Positions 7,813 to 16,730 of a stretch of DNA of 34,317 bases are shown here, in pieces. Position 1 is the stretch's first letter. Each line of letters opens with the position of its first letter. The stretch lies in contig NZ_JACJTO010000042.1 in assembly GCF_014698755.1 (NCBI RefSeq), positions 1 to 34,317 of the forward strand, read 5' to 3'. The DNA comes from Aphanizomenon flos-aquae FACHB-1287 (GTDB lineage: Bacteria; Cyanobacteriota; Cyanobacteriia; Cyanobacteriales; Nostocaceae). Position numbers and translations under genes: made by a program. Below the pieces are notes generated by a model. The model saw only the letters and a list, made by a program, of their open reading frames with translations. It was not told the origin of the DNA and did no database searches.

Positions 7813-7918
7813 GATATCTCTCACTTTTACTATTGATAAGGTTGATGTTATTTTTAGCAATCAGCTATCAAAAAAAGACGAAAATATCAATCTATGATAG
7901 CCGAATGTTTTGATGATT

Positions 7919-9181
7919 TCACCGTTTGGCTAATTCTGGTGTTTTTCCTTTTAATCCTATCATTAATTTCAGAGCAAATATTCTGATCATCGGGACTTTT
8001 TGCATCATCCATAAACCGAGACGACGAACTATTACCACTGGTAAAAAGTTATTAGAAAAAACTCGATCTAATAAATCAGTGAAACCTAAAATTGCGAGGT
8101 TTTCTTTTTTTCTCCAGCGTTCATATTTTTTGAGAATGGAAATATTACCAATATCTTGACGATTTTGCCGCGCTGTTTGGATGATTTCAGCTAATGCTGC
8201 TGCGTCACGAATACCTAAATTTAAACCTTGTCCTCCCACAGGATGACAATTATGGGCAGCATCGCCAATTAATGCTAATCTAGGGAGAACATAGCAATCG
8301 CTCTGCATTAATTGTACTTGAAAAATAAACCTCTCCCCTAATAATTCTAATTTACCCATTTGCTCACCATAGCGTTTAGTTAATTCCGCTAAAAATTCCT
8401 GATCATTTAAAGCGCATAAAGCTTTTGCTTCCTCACAGGGTGCTGTCCAAACAATGCGACAACGGTTTCCCGGTAAAGGTAAAATTGCAAAGGGACCACT
8501 TGACCAAAATTTTTCGTAAGCGGTGTTATTGTGAGATTTTTCGGGCTTGACAAAAGCTACAATACATGATTGCCAATATTTCCAGCCTTTAGTTTTAATT
8601 CCCGCAGCTTGACGAATTGGCGATTTAGAACCATCAGCAGCTACTAATAATTTACTGCGAATTATTCGACTCTCCTCGGCCATTTTAATATTAATAATTA
8701 CTAGATCTCTCTGATTTTGTGTACTTACCACTTCTGCTGGGCACAACATAGTTATATTTGCACAATTGCGAACAAATTCCTGCAAAGGCTCTAATAGTGC
8801 GTAATGTTCTGCTACATAGCCTAATTCCGGTGTACCTAAATCATCAGTTTGAAATTTAACTACATCAGGATAATCAGCGTCAGAGAGATGAACTTGATTA
8901 TATTTAGCGACATTGGGGAGAATTTTATCCCATACACCAATTCCTTGGAAAATTTGGGCTGATAACATATGTACAGCATAGGCCTGTCCTTTAGCCACTG
9001 CGGCTGATGCAACTCTAGCTTCAATCAGGAGAATATTTAAACCAGAATCTTTTAAAGCTGCGGCCAGGGTTAAACCGACAATTCCACCACCGACTATGAC
9101 TAAATCATAATCATATCCCCAGTAGGTTTCTGTGGGGGTGTGGGGAGAAGAAAGGGTAGGAGTAAGTTGGGAGAGGGACAT
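7919..9181 (-). CDS. FAD-dependent hydroxylase, UbiH/UbiF/COQ6 family
   Basis: 420 aa. The FAD-binding GxGxxG is in LVIVGGGIVGLTLAAAL (residue about 28), the DG motif in LLVAADGSKSPIRQAAG (about residue 185), and the GD motif in LALIGDAAHNCHPVGGQGLN (about residue 303). These are the three signatures of class A flavoprotein aromatic hydroxylases. In proteobacteria this family hydroxylates ubiquinone precursors; in cyanobacteria a quinone-ring or related substrate is plausible but not shown. The final 40 residues may contact the membrane (basic and hydrophobic). It is a single gene on the minus strand with no close partner. Confidence 0.85.
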   Translation of the reverse strand: MSLSQLTPTLSSPHTPTETYWGYDYDLVIVGGGIVGLTLAAALKDSGLNILLIEARVASAAVAKGQAYAVHMLSAQIFQGIGVWDKILPNVAKYNQVHLSDADYPDVVKFQTDDLGTPELGYVAEHYALLEPLQEFVRNCANITMLCPAEVVSTQNQRDLVIINIKMAEESRIIRSKLLVAADGSKSPIRQAAGIKTKGWKYWQSCIVAFVKPEKSHNNTAYEKFWSSGPFAILPLPGNRCRIVWTAPCEEAKALCALNDQEFLAELTKRYGEQMGKLELLGERFIFQVQLMQSDCYVLPRLALIGDAAHNCHPVGGQGLNLGIRDAAALAEIIQTARQNRQDIGNISILKKYERWRKKENLAILGFTDLLDRVFSNNFLPVVIVRRLGLWMMQKVPMIRIFALKLMIGLKGKTPELAKR

Positions 9182-9327
9182 TGTGAAGATAAATTACATA
9201 GTTTTAATTATTATTGTGACGCGATCGCAACTGATGATCAAGATAAATATAAGAAACGATCATAGATTGTACGGATTGAGTGATTATGTAATCCTTTAAT
9301 CTATAATCGTTGTTTTGTAGCTTACAT

Positions 9328-9548
9328 TGTCCCCGTTAAAATTACGGGGTATTGCTATAAATTATTTCTAGAGTTTGACATACTCACCGACCTGAAGGTG
9401 CGGTGATTCTTGACACTTCAATGAAACACGCCACAAGTGGTCTTATCGTCCCTCCATGTCCGTTTAAAGTCTCCCAATGCCATAAGGCGACTATGACCAA
9501 ATTTTAACATAAAGCCTTCCTAGAAGGACGGGGCTTGTGTCCCGTCTT
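9328..9548. mobile_element. IS200/IS605-type non-autonomous relic (approximate ends)
   Basis: The stretch contains small GC-rich hairpins set in AT-rich DNA: CCCCGT/ACGGGG at 9331-9349, an ACCG-CCTGAAGGTG-CGGT arm near 9387-9404, and AAGCC-AAGGACGGGGCTT near 9512-9535. It resembles the subterminal regions of IS200/IS605 elements in cyanobacteria, but no TnpA or TnpB frame is present. I infer a MITE-like relic from appearance only; the boundaries are not defined by inverted repeats or target duplications. Confidence 0.4.
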
Positions 9549-9675
9549 TTCGGTCAATTTTGCTGATCTTAAGTCTTTATTTATAAATCACCTGTGGGGA
9601 ATGTGGATTAAATGTAAGTTCTTATTCACCAAAAGCAAAAATATGTCTATTAACTCTACTTTAGGTAGTAGCAGT

Positions 9676-9760
9676 ATCTCTTGAGGTTGAGTAGTATTGA
9701 GTTTATTAATGCCTGAAAAACGTGTATGTACCCTGAAATTATCTTCAGGGTCTTTTTTTT
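9676..9760 (+). ncRNA. Possible small transcript of about 50 nt (promoter plus terminator)
   Basis: A promoter-like pair, TTGAGG and TATTAA with a 17-bp gap (about 9681-9709), is followed by a strong intrinsic terminator at 9730-9760. No protein gene precedes the terminator on the plus strand: UbiH upstream is on the minus strand. A 17-codon frame (MPEKRVCTLKLSSGSFF) overlaps the terminator but has no ribosome binding site. A short sRNA is the simplest reading; it could equally be a terminator left from a lost gene. Confidence 0.35.
9730..9760 (+). terminator. Intrinsic terminator (plus strand)
   Basis: ACCCTGAA (9730-9737) pairs with TTCAGGGT (9744-9751) around a 6-nt loop, followed by CTTTTTTTT. 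It is the cleanest rho-independent terminator in the window and points away from any known upstream gene. Confidence 0.85.
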
Positions 9761-9816
9761 AGCTTGACTAGACTAGGAAAATTTATTTTGGGCGACTACT
9801 TAGCAATCACAATGAC

Positions 9817-11595
9817 CTATTTTCGAGCAAAATGTTTTTCCATTATTTCTAAAATCATGGGTGCTGCAACACTACCACCACCACCACCAGAATGTTCAGC
9901 AAAGGCCACCACTAAAATTTCTGGCTTATCCGCAGGTGCATAAGCCCCAAACCAAGCATGATTTTCTTTAACTCCTTTCTTCCACGCTTCCGCTGTACCA
10001 CTTTTACCAGCTACTGGGGGAAGATTTGGAACATTTAATACTTTACCTGTACCTTCATGAACTACCTTCCGCAATCCTTGACGCAGAACTTTGATGGTGC
10101 TGGGTTTGAGATATAATGATTCTCTCCAGCTTTTAGATTCTTCATTATCCTTTAATAAATGGGGTTGCACTCGATAACCACCATTAGCAGGAACAGCAAA
10201 CATCACAGCTACTTGTAAAGGAGTAGCTTGTAAAGCCCCTTGGCCAATGGACATATTTATAGTGTCACCGATACTCCAAGCTCTCTTCCATGTTTTCTGT
10301 TTCCAATTTTCATCAGGAACTAAACCCTTGGACTCTTCTGTAGTAAATTCAAAGCCGGTGTTTTGACCAAATCCATATTTACGAGTCCATTCAATCAATG
10401 TTGGTCCACCAACTCGTTTAGCAACTTGATAAAAGAAAGTATCGCTACTCCACTGTAGTGCGCCCACAAAACCCAATGGTCCAAAACCAGCATGATTCCA
10501 TTCACCAAACCTAGTCCCACCAATAGTTAAAGAACCGTAGGTTTGCAATACTGTATCAGGAGAAAATTTACCTGATTCTAGTGCAGCCGTTGTCGTGACG
10601 ATTTTAAAGGTACTCGCTGGAGGAAAGACACTAATAGCCCGATTGACTAAAGGATGTTCAGAACCTTGCAGAGTTTCCCAATCTTTTTGAGAAAGTTTTT
10701 GTTTAGAAAAGATATTCGGGTCGAAAGTGGGATGAGACACCATTGCTAAGATAGCCCCATTTTTAGGGTTAATGGCAACTATCGCGCCATTACGTTTACC
10801 TAAAGCTTTTTCTGCGGCTATTTGTATATCTAAATCTATTGTCAAGTGCAGATCATTACCTGCTTTTGCTTGTTTGCTTCCCAACACTCTTAGAGGTCTA
10901 CCGCGGCCATCTACTTCTACTTGCTGACCGCCCCATTCACCTCTTAACAATTTTTCATAGGCTTTTTCTACCCCCATTTGACCCATCACATCTCCTAATC
11001 GGTAGCCTTCTGTTTTCTTTTTTTCTAACTGTTTAGCCGTGATTTCCCGGGTATATCCAAGTATGTGAGCTAATTCTCGACCATGAGGATAATAACGAAC
11101 AGCTTCCGTATTTATTTCTACTCCTGGTAGTTCGTTTTCATATTCTTTTAGTCCTGTTACCTGTGCTTCGTTTAAATTCCGAACAATCCGAATGAGTGAG
11201 GAAGGATTGACAGCAGATTGTTTCAGTATTGTTTCAATATCTTCTTGGGGGATGTCGAGAATTTCTGCTAAACGTGGGCCAACTACTGACCAAGAGGGTT
11301 TGGTATGTGCCATTGGCCATAAGTACACAGACCGAGGATAACGAGTGCTGGCTAATAATTTACCTTTTCTGTCAAAAATGTTACCTCTTTCCGGTTGTTT
11401 GGGAATAACCCGAATCCGGTTGGATTCTGCTCGTAGTCTGTGGTTTTTTCCTTCCACAATTTGCAAATAAATTAATCTAGCACCGATTCCAGATAACATT
11501 AATAATGTGAATAAAATTATAAATGTAGATTGGACACCACGGCCAACTGTGCGTGTATTTTTTGTTATACTAAGTAATGATGGTAAAATAGCCAT
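9817..11595 (-). CDS. mrdA: Penicillin-binding protein 2 (peptidoglycan transpeptidase)
   Basis: 592 aa from ATG 11595. One N-terminal membrane helix (about residues 20-42, STFIILFTLLMLSGIGARL), a dimerisation (pedestal) domain with RGNIFDRKGKLLA, and a C-terminal transpeptidase domain with the three active-site motifs: STFK (SxxK, about residue 328), SSD (about residue 381) and KSGT (about residue 534). It cross-links peptidoglycan in the periplasm during cell elongation, with RodA as the usual partner. The usual neighbours mreBCD/rodA are absent here. I chose 11595 because the 24 residues before it (from 11667) are not family-like. The downstream region holds no minus-strand terminator I can support. 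Confidence 0.92.
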   Translation of the reverse strand: MAILPSLLSITKNTRTVGRGVQSTFIILFTLLMLSGIGARLIYLQIVEGKNHRLRAESNRIRVIPKQPERGNIFDRKGKLLASTRYPRSVYLWPMAHTKPSWSVVGPRLAEILDIPQEDIETILKQSAVNPSSLIRIVRNLNEAQVTGLKEYENELPGVEINTEAVRYYPHGRELAHILGYTREITAKQLEKKKTEGYRLGDVMGQMGVEKAYEKLLRGEWGGQQVEVDGRGRPLRVLGSKQAKAGNDLHLTIDLDIQIAAEKALGKRNGAIVAINPKNGAILAMVSHPTFDPNIFSKQKLSQKDWETLQGSEHPLVNRAISVFPPASTFKIVTTTAALESGKFSPDTVLQTYGSLTIGGTRFGEWNHAGFGPLGFVGALQWSSDTFFYQVAKRVGGPTLIEWTRKYGFGQNTGFEFTTEESKGLVPDENWKQKTWKRAWSIGDTINMSIGQGALQATPLQVAVMFAVPANGGYRVQPHLLKDNEESKSWRESLYLKPSTIKVLRQGLRKVVHEGTGKVLNVPNLPPVAGKSGTAEAWKKGVKENHAWFGAYAPADKPEILVVAFAEHSGGGGGSVAAPMILEIMEKHFARK

Positions 11596-11727
11596 AAGAC
11601 CAAAAAAACTTTCGGGGTAAATAGGTAATAGGTAACAAATGAAAAACTTACAAGTGACAATTGACAATTAACCACCAACTACATTAAGTTGATTTTATTC
11701 ATACCACAGGGTATTCTACTGAAAATT

Positions 11728-12864
11728 ATGGCTCAAACTGCGATGCAGAATCAAAGAGGTTTAAAACCATTACAACCATTTGATATTGAATTGCGTAACG
11801 TATTCAAGTTTTTTAACCAAGAACCCGCAGTCCACGGAGTAGATTTGAATGTTAGACAGGGGGAGTTCTTTAGTATTTTAGGTCCTTCTGGTTGTGGAAA
11901 AACAACTACACTCCGCTTGATTGCTGGATTTGAAAGGGTGGATGCTGGTAAGTTACTCATTCAAGGTCAGTTAATGACTGATGTTCCTCCTTATCGACGA
12001 CCTGTAAATACTGTATTTCAAAGTTATGCTTTATTTAATCATTTGAATGTCTGGGAAAACATTGCTTTTGGACTGCGATTTCAAAAAATATCTAAATCAG
12101 AAGTTGCTAGTCGTGTTACTGAAGCTTTGAAACTGGTCAAAATGGAAAGTTTGGGATTCCGTGTTCCTAATCAACTCTCCGGTGGTCAACAACAACGGGT
12201 AGCTTTAGCTAGAGCGTTGGTCAATCGTCCCGCAGTTATCCTCTTAGATGAACCCTTGGGAGCATTGGACTTGAAACTTCGTAAGGAGATGCAAGTTGAG
12301 TTATCCAATCTTCACAAGAATTTAGGGTTAACTTTTGTAATGGTGACACATGATCAGGAAGAAGCGCTATCTTTATCTGACCGTATTGCTGTAATGAACC
12401 AAGGGAAAATAGAACAAATTGGTACTCCCAGTCAAATTTACGAATGTCCTCAAACTCCTTTTGTGGCTAGTTTTATTGGTGATACTAATCTATTTAGTGG
12501 TGAAATTGTAGATGTAGATGCAGAATCTGTAAAAATTTCTACTAAAACAGGTTTAACCATTATCGTTGGTCGCTGTGAACAAACTCCTCTGGGAATATCC
12601 CAAAGTGTTGTTGTTAGTGTCCGTCCTCAAAAGGTTCAACTTTCTCTATATCCACTTAATATACCCACAAATTGTTTTGAAGGACGACTAATTAATGTCA
12701 TGTATTTAGGAACTCATGTTAATTATGTTGTGGAATTAATCAATGGTATTAATCTCAATGTTTTACAACCTAATACTTATGGTAGTTTACCAGATAGAAA
12801 TACACCTATTTATGTTTGGTGGGAAAAAGCGGATTGTTTAGCTATTAGTCAAGACGCAAATTAG
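11728..12864 (+). CDS. potA: Spermidine/putrescine ABC transporter, ATPase subunit
   Basis: 378 aa from ATG 11728. Walker A GPSGCGKTT (about residue 48), signature LSGGQQQRVALARAL, Walker B VILLDEPLGALD and the switch His in MVTHDQEEAL are all intact. A TOBE-type C-terminal domain (residues about 280-370) fits PotA. It energises polyamine uptake at the inner face of the plasma membrane. Its stop codon is followed at once by the potD start (TAG ATG), so translation is probably coupled. The mrdA gene is divergent upstream, and the intergenic space is about 130 bp. Confidence 0.88.
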   Translation: MAQTAMQNQRGLKPLQPFDIELRNVFKFFNQEPAVHGVDLNVRQGEFFSILGPSGCGKTTTLRLIAGFERVDAGKLLIQGQLMTDVPPYRRPVNTVFQSYALFNHLNVWENIAFGLRFQKISKSEVASRVTEALKLVKMESLGFRVPNQLSGGQQQRVALARALVNRPAVILLDEPLGALDLKLRKEMQVELSNLHKNLGLTFVMVTHDQEEALSLSDRIAVMNQGKIEQIGTPSQIYECPQTPFVASFIGDTNLFSGEIVDVDAESVKISTKTGLTIIVGRCEQTPLGISQSVVVSVRPQKVQLSLYPLNIPTNCFEGRLINVMYLGTHVNYVVELINGINLNVLQPNTYGSLPDRNTPIYVWWEKADCLAISQDAN

Positions 12865-13947
12865 ATGACTAACAGACGTAATTTTCTCAAAAAAATGGCG
12901 GCCTTTTCTACCTTATCTTTAGGTGGTTGTGGTTGGCAACTCGCTAAGGTAGGGTCAAACTATATTAGCTCTAATCAAAGTGATAAACTATATATTTATA
13001 CATGGACACAATATACAGATCAAGAATTGTTAACCCTCTTTACGACCCAAACGGGGATAAAGGTAATAGCAGATGTATATGAATCCAATGATGTGATGTT
13101 GGCTAAGTTACAAGCCGGAGGAGGTGGTACTTATAGCATCATCTACCCATCTGATTATATGGTACAGAAGATGGCGGAAAAAGGGTTATTAATGGAAATA
13201 GATCATAGTCGTTTAATTGGCTTAGATAATTTATTTTCACAATTTCATAATCCTACTTATGACCCTAATAACCGTTACAGTATTCCTTTTAATTGGGGAA
13301 CAACTGGTTTATTATATAATTCAGAACAACTCACAAATTCCCCTGAAGATTGGGAATATCTTTGGCAAAATCAAGCTAAACTAAATAAACGGTTTACCTT
13401 ACTCAATGATGTGCGGGAGGTAATGGGTGCAACTTTACGAATGTTAGGTTATTCCTATAATTCACAAAATGAAAATGAGGTGAAACAAGCATATCAGAAA
13501 TTACAGATATTAAAACCGGCTCTTGCGGCTTTTGATACTGATGCTTGGCAAAATAAAATTCTGGCGGGAGATTTAGCGATCGCTATGTGTTATTCTGCTG
13601 ATGCTGTGAAAATTTGTCAGGAAAATCCCCACCTCAAATTTGTCATTCCCCGTAGTGGTTCTTCAATATGGACTGATACTATTGTCATTCCCAAATCTAA
13701 TCCTAATGTTGCTGGTGCTTATGCTTGGATTAATTTGATTTTGCAACCAGAAGTAGCAGCAAGAATTTCGGAAAGATTATATATTTCTACTCCTAATCGT
13801 GCAGGATTTGAACTGTTACCAAAAGCAATTCAAGAAAATACTAACTTATTTCCACCTGCATCACTTTTAGTAAAGTGTGAACGTGTAGCTCCTTTGGGAA
13901 AATTTGCAGAAATTTATGAGCGCTATTGGACTCAATTACTAACTTAA
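12865..13947 (+). CDS. potD: Polyamine ABC transporter substrate-binding lipoprotein
   Basis: 360 aa. The N-terminus has a twin-arginine-like start (NRRNFLKKMA) and a lipobox (LGGC, Cys about residue 22), so it is probably a Tat-exported lipoprotein facing the periplasm. The mature part begins with LYIYTWTQYTDQELL and has SIIYPSDYMVQKMAEKGLL and PFNWGTTGLLYN, typical of PotD/PotF binding proteins. It binds spermidine or putrescine and hands it to PotB/PotC. It directly abuts potA. Confidence 0.85.
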   Translation: MTNRRNFLKKMAAFSTLSLGGCGWQLAKVGSNYISSNQSDKLYIYTWTQYTDQELLTLFTTQTGIKVIADVYESNDVMLAKLQAGGGGTYSIIYPSDYMVQKMAEKGLLMEIDHSRLIGLDNLFSQFHNPTYDPNNRYSIPFNWGTTGLLYNSEQLTNSPEDWEYLWQNQAKLNKRFTLLNDVREVMGATLRMLGYSYNSQNENEVKQAYQKLQILKPALAAFDTDAWQNKILAGDLAIAMCYSADAVKICQENPHLKFVIPRSGSSIWTDTIVIPKSNPNVAGAYAWINLILQPEVAARISERLYISTPNRAGFELLPKAIQENTNLFPPASLLVKCERVAPLGKFAEIYERYWTQLLT

Positions 13948-14005
13948 AAAAAGGGTAATTGATCATAGGTAAAAAGATAAATAATAGATAATTAATAATT
14001 TGCAA

Positions 14006-14869
14006 ATGGCATCTTTTAACAATCTCAATAAAACAGAGAAATTAAAACCTAGTTGGAGAAATTGGCTATCTCCCTTAGCATTACTAGCACCATCTGGTAT
14101 TTGGCTATTAATGTTATTAATTTTGCCAACATTCATAATTTTTGAGTTAAGTTTAGTACCGGATATTCGACCAGGTGATTTAGTAAATCCCAGTGGTTTG
14201 GGTAACTATATTCGCATTTTTGAACCGATTTATTTAAAAGTGATATTCAACTCACTTTTGTTGGCATTTGGGACTACGATTATTACGTTAATTTTAGGTT
14301 TTCCAGTTGCTTATTGGATTGCTTTAATAGTACCAAAACGTTGGCAAAATTTATTAGTATTGGGTTTTGTTTTGCCTTTGTGGACTTCTTCTTTATTGCG
14401 TTCTTACGCATGGATTACAATTTTACGTCCGACAGGATTATTAAATAGTATATTAACTAGTTTTAGCTTACCTACTTTGAATATTCTTAATAGTAACTCA
14501 GCGGTATTAATTGGTATGAGTTACAGTTTGCTACCTTATATGGTATTAATTTTATATGCTTCTTTGGAAAAGTTAGATAAAAAGTTGTTAGAAGCTGCTG
14601 CTGATTTGGGTGCAAATCCAATACAAACATTTTGGCAAGTAACTGTACCTCAAGTTTTACCAGGAATTATTGCTGGTTCGCTGCTAGTTTTTGTGACGGG
14701 GTTGGGGGATTTTATAGACCCAGAATTACTTGGTGGTGCTTCGAGTATGACTGCTGCGCGGTTAGTGTATAATCAGTTTCTTGGTGCTAGTCAAAATTGG
14801 GGTTTTGGTTCTGCATTGAGTATGGTATTGATTTTCATAGTGAGTATAATGAGGGCAAGATCATTATAA
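14006..14869 (+). CDS. potB: Polyamine ABC transporter permease, possibly clipped at the C-terminus
   Basis: 287 aa from ATG 14006, with about six membrane segments and the EAA permease loop as LEAAADLGANPIQTFWQVTV (about residues 195-215), which contacts PotA. Near the end, SALSMVLIFIVSI is followed by MRARSL and a stop, where relatives continue into a longer hydrophobic end, often LLIKYG-like; about 5-15 residues may be missing. The partner permease potC, which normally follows, is absent: the next gene, 52 bp away, is the end of a convergent defence-like operon. A lost operon tail is likely; potC might be elsewhere. Confidence 0.85.
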   Translation: MASFNNLNKTEKLKPSWRNWLSPLALLAPSGIWLLMLLILPTFIIFELSLVPDIRPGDLVNPSGLGNYIRIFEPIYLKVIFNSLLLAFGTTIITLILGFPVAYWIALIVPKRWQNLLVLGFVLPLWTSSLLRSYAWITILRPTGLLNSILTSFSLPTLNILNSNSAVLIGMSYSLLPYMVLILYASLEKLDKKLLEAAADLGANPIQTFWQVTVPQVLPGIIAGSLLVFVTGLGDFIDPELLGGASSMTAARLVYNQFLGASQNWGFGSALSMVLIFIVSIMRARSL

Positions 14870-14921
14870 TACTCAGATCCCCGATTGCTGATATTGTTGT
14901 TGTTATCTTTAAATTTTGAGA

Positions 14922-15578
14922 TTACAAATCATACAAATCTTTAAACCAATTGATAAAACCTTGAACCTTGGGAGTTTGCGGATTTAAAATATTATACTTG
15001 ATAGCTTGATGTATTTGTCTCCCTGGTTCATCTTGCCATGCTAACCAGGTATAAATTTCGGCTTTATCAATATAAGATTCTTTAAATTCTGCACCTTTAT
15101 TTTTTGCTTCTCTTGCTACTTCCTGAGCATATTGCCAAAGATGTTCTCCCTGTTCTGGAATCATATAACCTAAAAAGGTTTCTAACATCCCTTCGATGAT
15201 ATTATCTGGCATAATCCAAACACCAATTTTTTTACCATCTTGTGTATTAATAATTAATCCTGTTTCTGGTATTTGTTCAGGAAGATGAGAAATACTTTCT
15301 ATTTGCAAACAAGCATTTCTGATACTTTGCCAACGTAAAGAAGCATTATCATCTGCATCTACCATTAAACCTAAATGTGTACATCTTCCAGTTTGTAATT
15401 CTGTATATATCAGGTCATAAGTAATATTTTCATAACCTCCACATTCTTGAATTGATATAATTGCTTCCTCTTTTTTTGCTCCCCAATTAATTCCATTTTT
15501 TTCAATTAATTCTGGTATGACTCGTAAATCATCTTGACCTTCAACTAATAGCCTTTTGGGGTGATAATGTTTTGCCAT
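14922..15578 (-). CDS. TOPRIM-like protein, DUF3226 family
   Basis: 218 aa. LLVEGQDDLRVIPEL near residue 10 gives the TOPRIM acidic residue Glu, and GLMVDADDN near residue 72 gives the DxD motif; these are metal-binding positions in TOPRIM nucleases and topoisomerases. The rest fits DUF3226 as I know it. It starts 2 bp after the AAA ATPase gene, so the two are translationally linked. ATPase+TOPRIM pairs occur in OLD/Gabija (one chain) and PARIS (AriA+AriB, separate chains); a similar ATPase-controlled nuclease is inferred here. It is the last gene of the three-gene operon and ends 52 bp from potB, tail to tail. Confidence 0.8.
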   Translation of the reverse strand: MAKHYHPKRLLVEGQDDLRVIPELIEKNGINWGAKKEEAIISIQECGGYENITYDLIYTELQTGRCTHLGLMVDADDNASLRWQSIRNACLQIESISHLPEQIPETGLIINTQDGKKIGVWIMPDNIIEGMLETFLGYMIPEQGEHLWQYAQEVAREAKNKGAEFKESYIDKAEIYTWLAWQDEPGRQIHQAIKYNILNPQTPKVQGFINWFKDLYDL

Positions 15579-15580
15579 TG

Positions 15581-16669
15581 CTAACGTACCTCTAATTCTC
15601 TTTCAGCAGCAATAACAATTTGTGCTTCATTAAAGACTATACTTTTTTCTTTACCTTTTTCAATTCTATGAATCCTAATTCCATCATCAGTTACATTTTC
15701 TTGTTCTGCAATATCAGCTAAACTTTGCCAACAATCACTATTATGTGTAGTTGCAAAAACTTGGACATTTAATTTTTTGGCTGTATCCCAAATCATTTTC
15801 CACATATCAGACATTGCAGTAAAATGAAGTCCGGTGTCAATTTCATCTACAAATAAATAACCATCTTTAGCTGATACTATAGCTAGTGCAAGTCCTAAAA
15901 TTCGCCAAATTCCATCTCCCATACTGCCAATTGGTACACGCTGTTTTTTATCACTAATAAGTAGAACAAAACCATTGCGTGAATATGGAGAATATCTTAA
16001 TCTTTGAGGATTAACCGCAGCAATACGTTGAATTTTTGAATCTATTTTATTCAGTGCTTGTTCAATAATTTTTTCATCAGGTGTTAGTACCACTTGATTA
16101 AATAACTCTATCATTTGATCTGTTTTTAAAGATGATGATGTAATAAATAGTGTTTTTGGTCGTGGGTTTTTAGAATTTGTACGAAATTTACGTATATGAA
16201 ATACAGGAAGTCCACCATTTGATGATAAAGGTAATATGAAAGTTTCATCTGCTAATTCAGGAGTCCAAGAAACTCTAAATTGAAGTTCTTGTAGTTCATC
16301 TGGTATTTTTTCATCACTAGGAGATAATTCTATGAATAAACTCAGTTTATTTTGGTTATTATCTATGATAGATAATTGACTTCCTGCTTCAATTTCGTGA
16401 CCATAAAACAAGTGACGAATATCAAGTTCTCCATCTCTTCCAATTTCACCTTCTCTCCTCAGTTCATCATCATAAAAATATTCACTGCGGTTATTCATTC
16501 TTTCACGCAGTATTTCTAAATTACAACGTGAACATAAAAGCTGAATAGCTTCGAGTATTGATGTTTTACCGCTATTATTTTCACCAACCAGTAAGTTAAT
16601 TCTACCTAATTGCTGAAGTTCAAAAGATTTGAAACCTCGAAAATTCTCTATTTTTACACTTTTTAGCAT
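15581..16669 (-). CDS. AAA family ATPase (AAA15/OLD-like)
   Basis: 362 aa. MLKSVKIENFRGFKSFEL starts an SMC/RecF-like ATPase fold, Walker A is GENNSGKTS (about residue 30), the signature-like region is PIGSMGDGIWRILGLALA (about residue 245), Walker B is LFVDEIDTGLH (about residue 272), and the switch His is in FATTHNSDC (about residue 306). This is the layout of OLD, GajA and AriA ATPases, without the fused TOPRIM domain of OLD; the TOPRIM is the next gene, 2 bp downstream. Such ATPases sense phage or DNA states and gate a nuclease. The gene lies 61 bp after the HNH fusion gene; TATAAT-like bases in the gap could be an internal promoter. Confidence 0.88.
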   Translation of the reverse strand: MLKSVKIENFRGFKSFELQQLGRINLLVGENNSGKTSILEAIQLLCSRCNLEILRERMNNRSEYFYDDELRREGEIGRDGELDIRHLFYGHEIEAGSQLSIIDNNQNKLSLFIELSPSDEKIPDELQELQFRVSWTPELADETFILPLSSNGGLPVFHIRKFRTNSKNPRPKTLFITSSSLKTDQMIELFNQVVLTPDEKIIEQALNKIDSKIQRIAAVNPQRLRYSPYSRNGFVLLISDKKQRVPIGSMGDGIWRILGLALAIVSAKDGYLFVDEIDTGLHFTAMSDMWKMIWDTAKKLNVQVFATTHNSDCWQSLADIAEQENVTDDGIRIHRIEKGKEKSIVFNEAQIVIAAERELEVR

Positions 16670-16730
16670 GGTTTGTTAAATGAAGATAACAGAGAAATAA
16701 TAACTAAATTTATTATATCAGATCGCTGAA

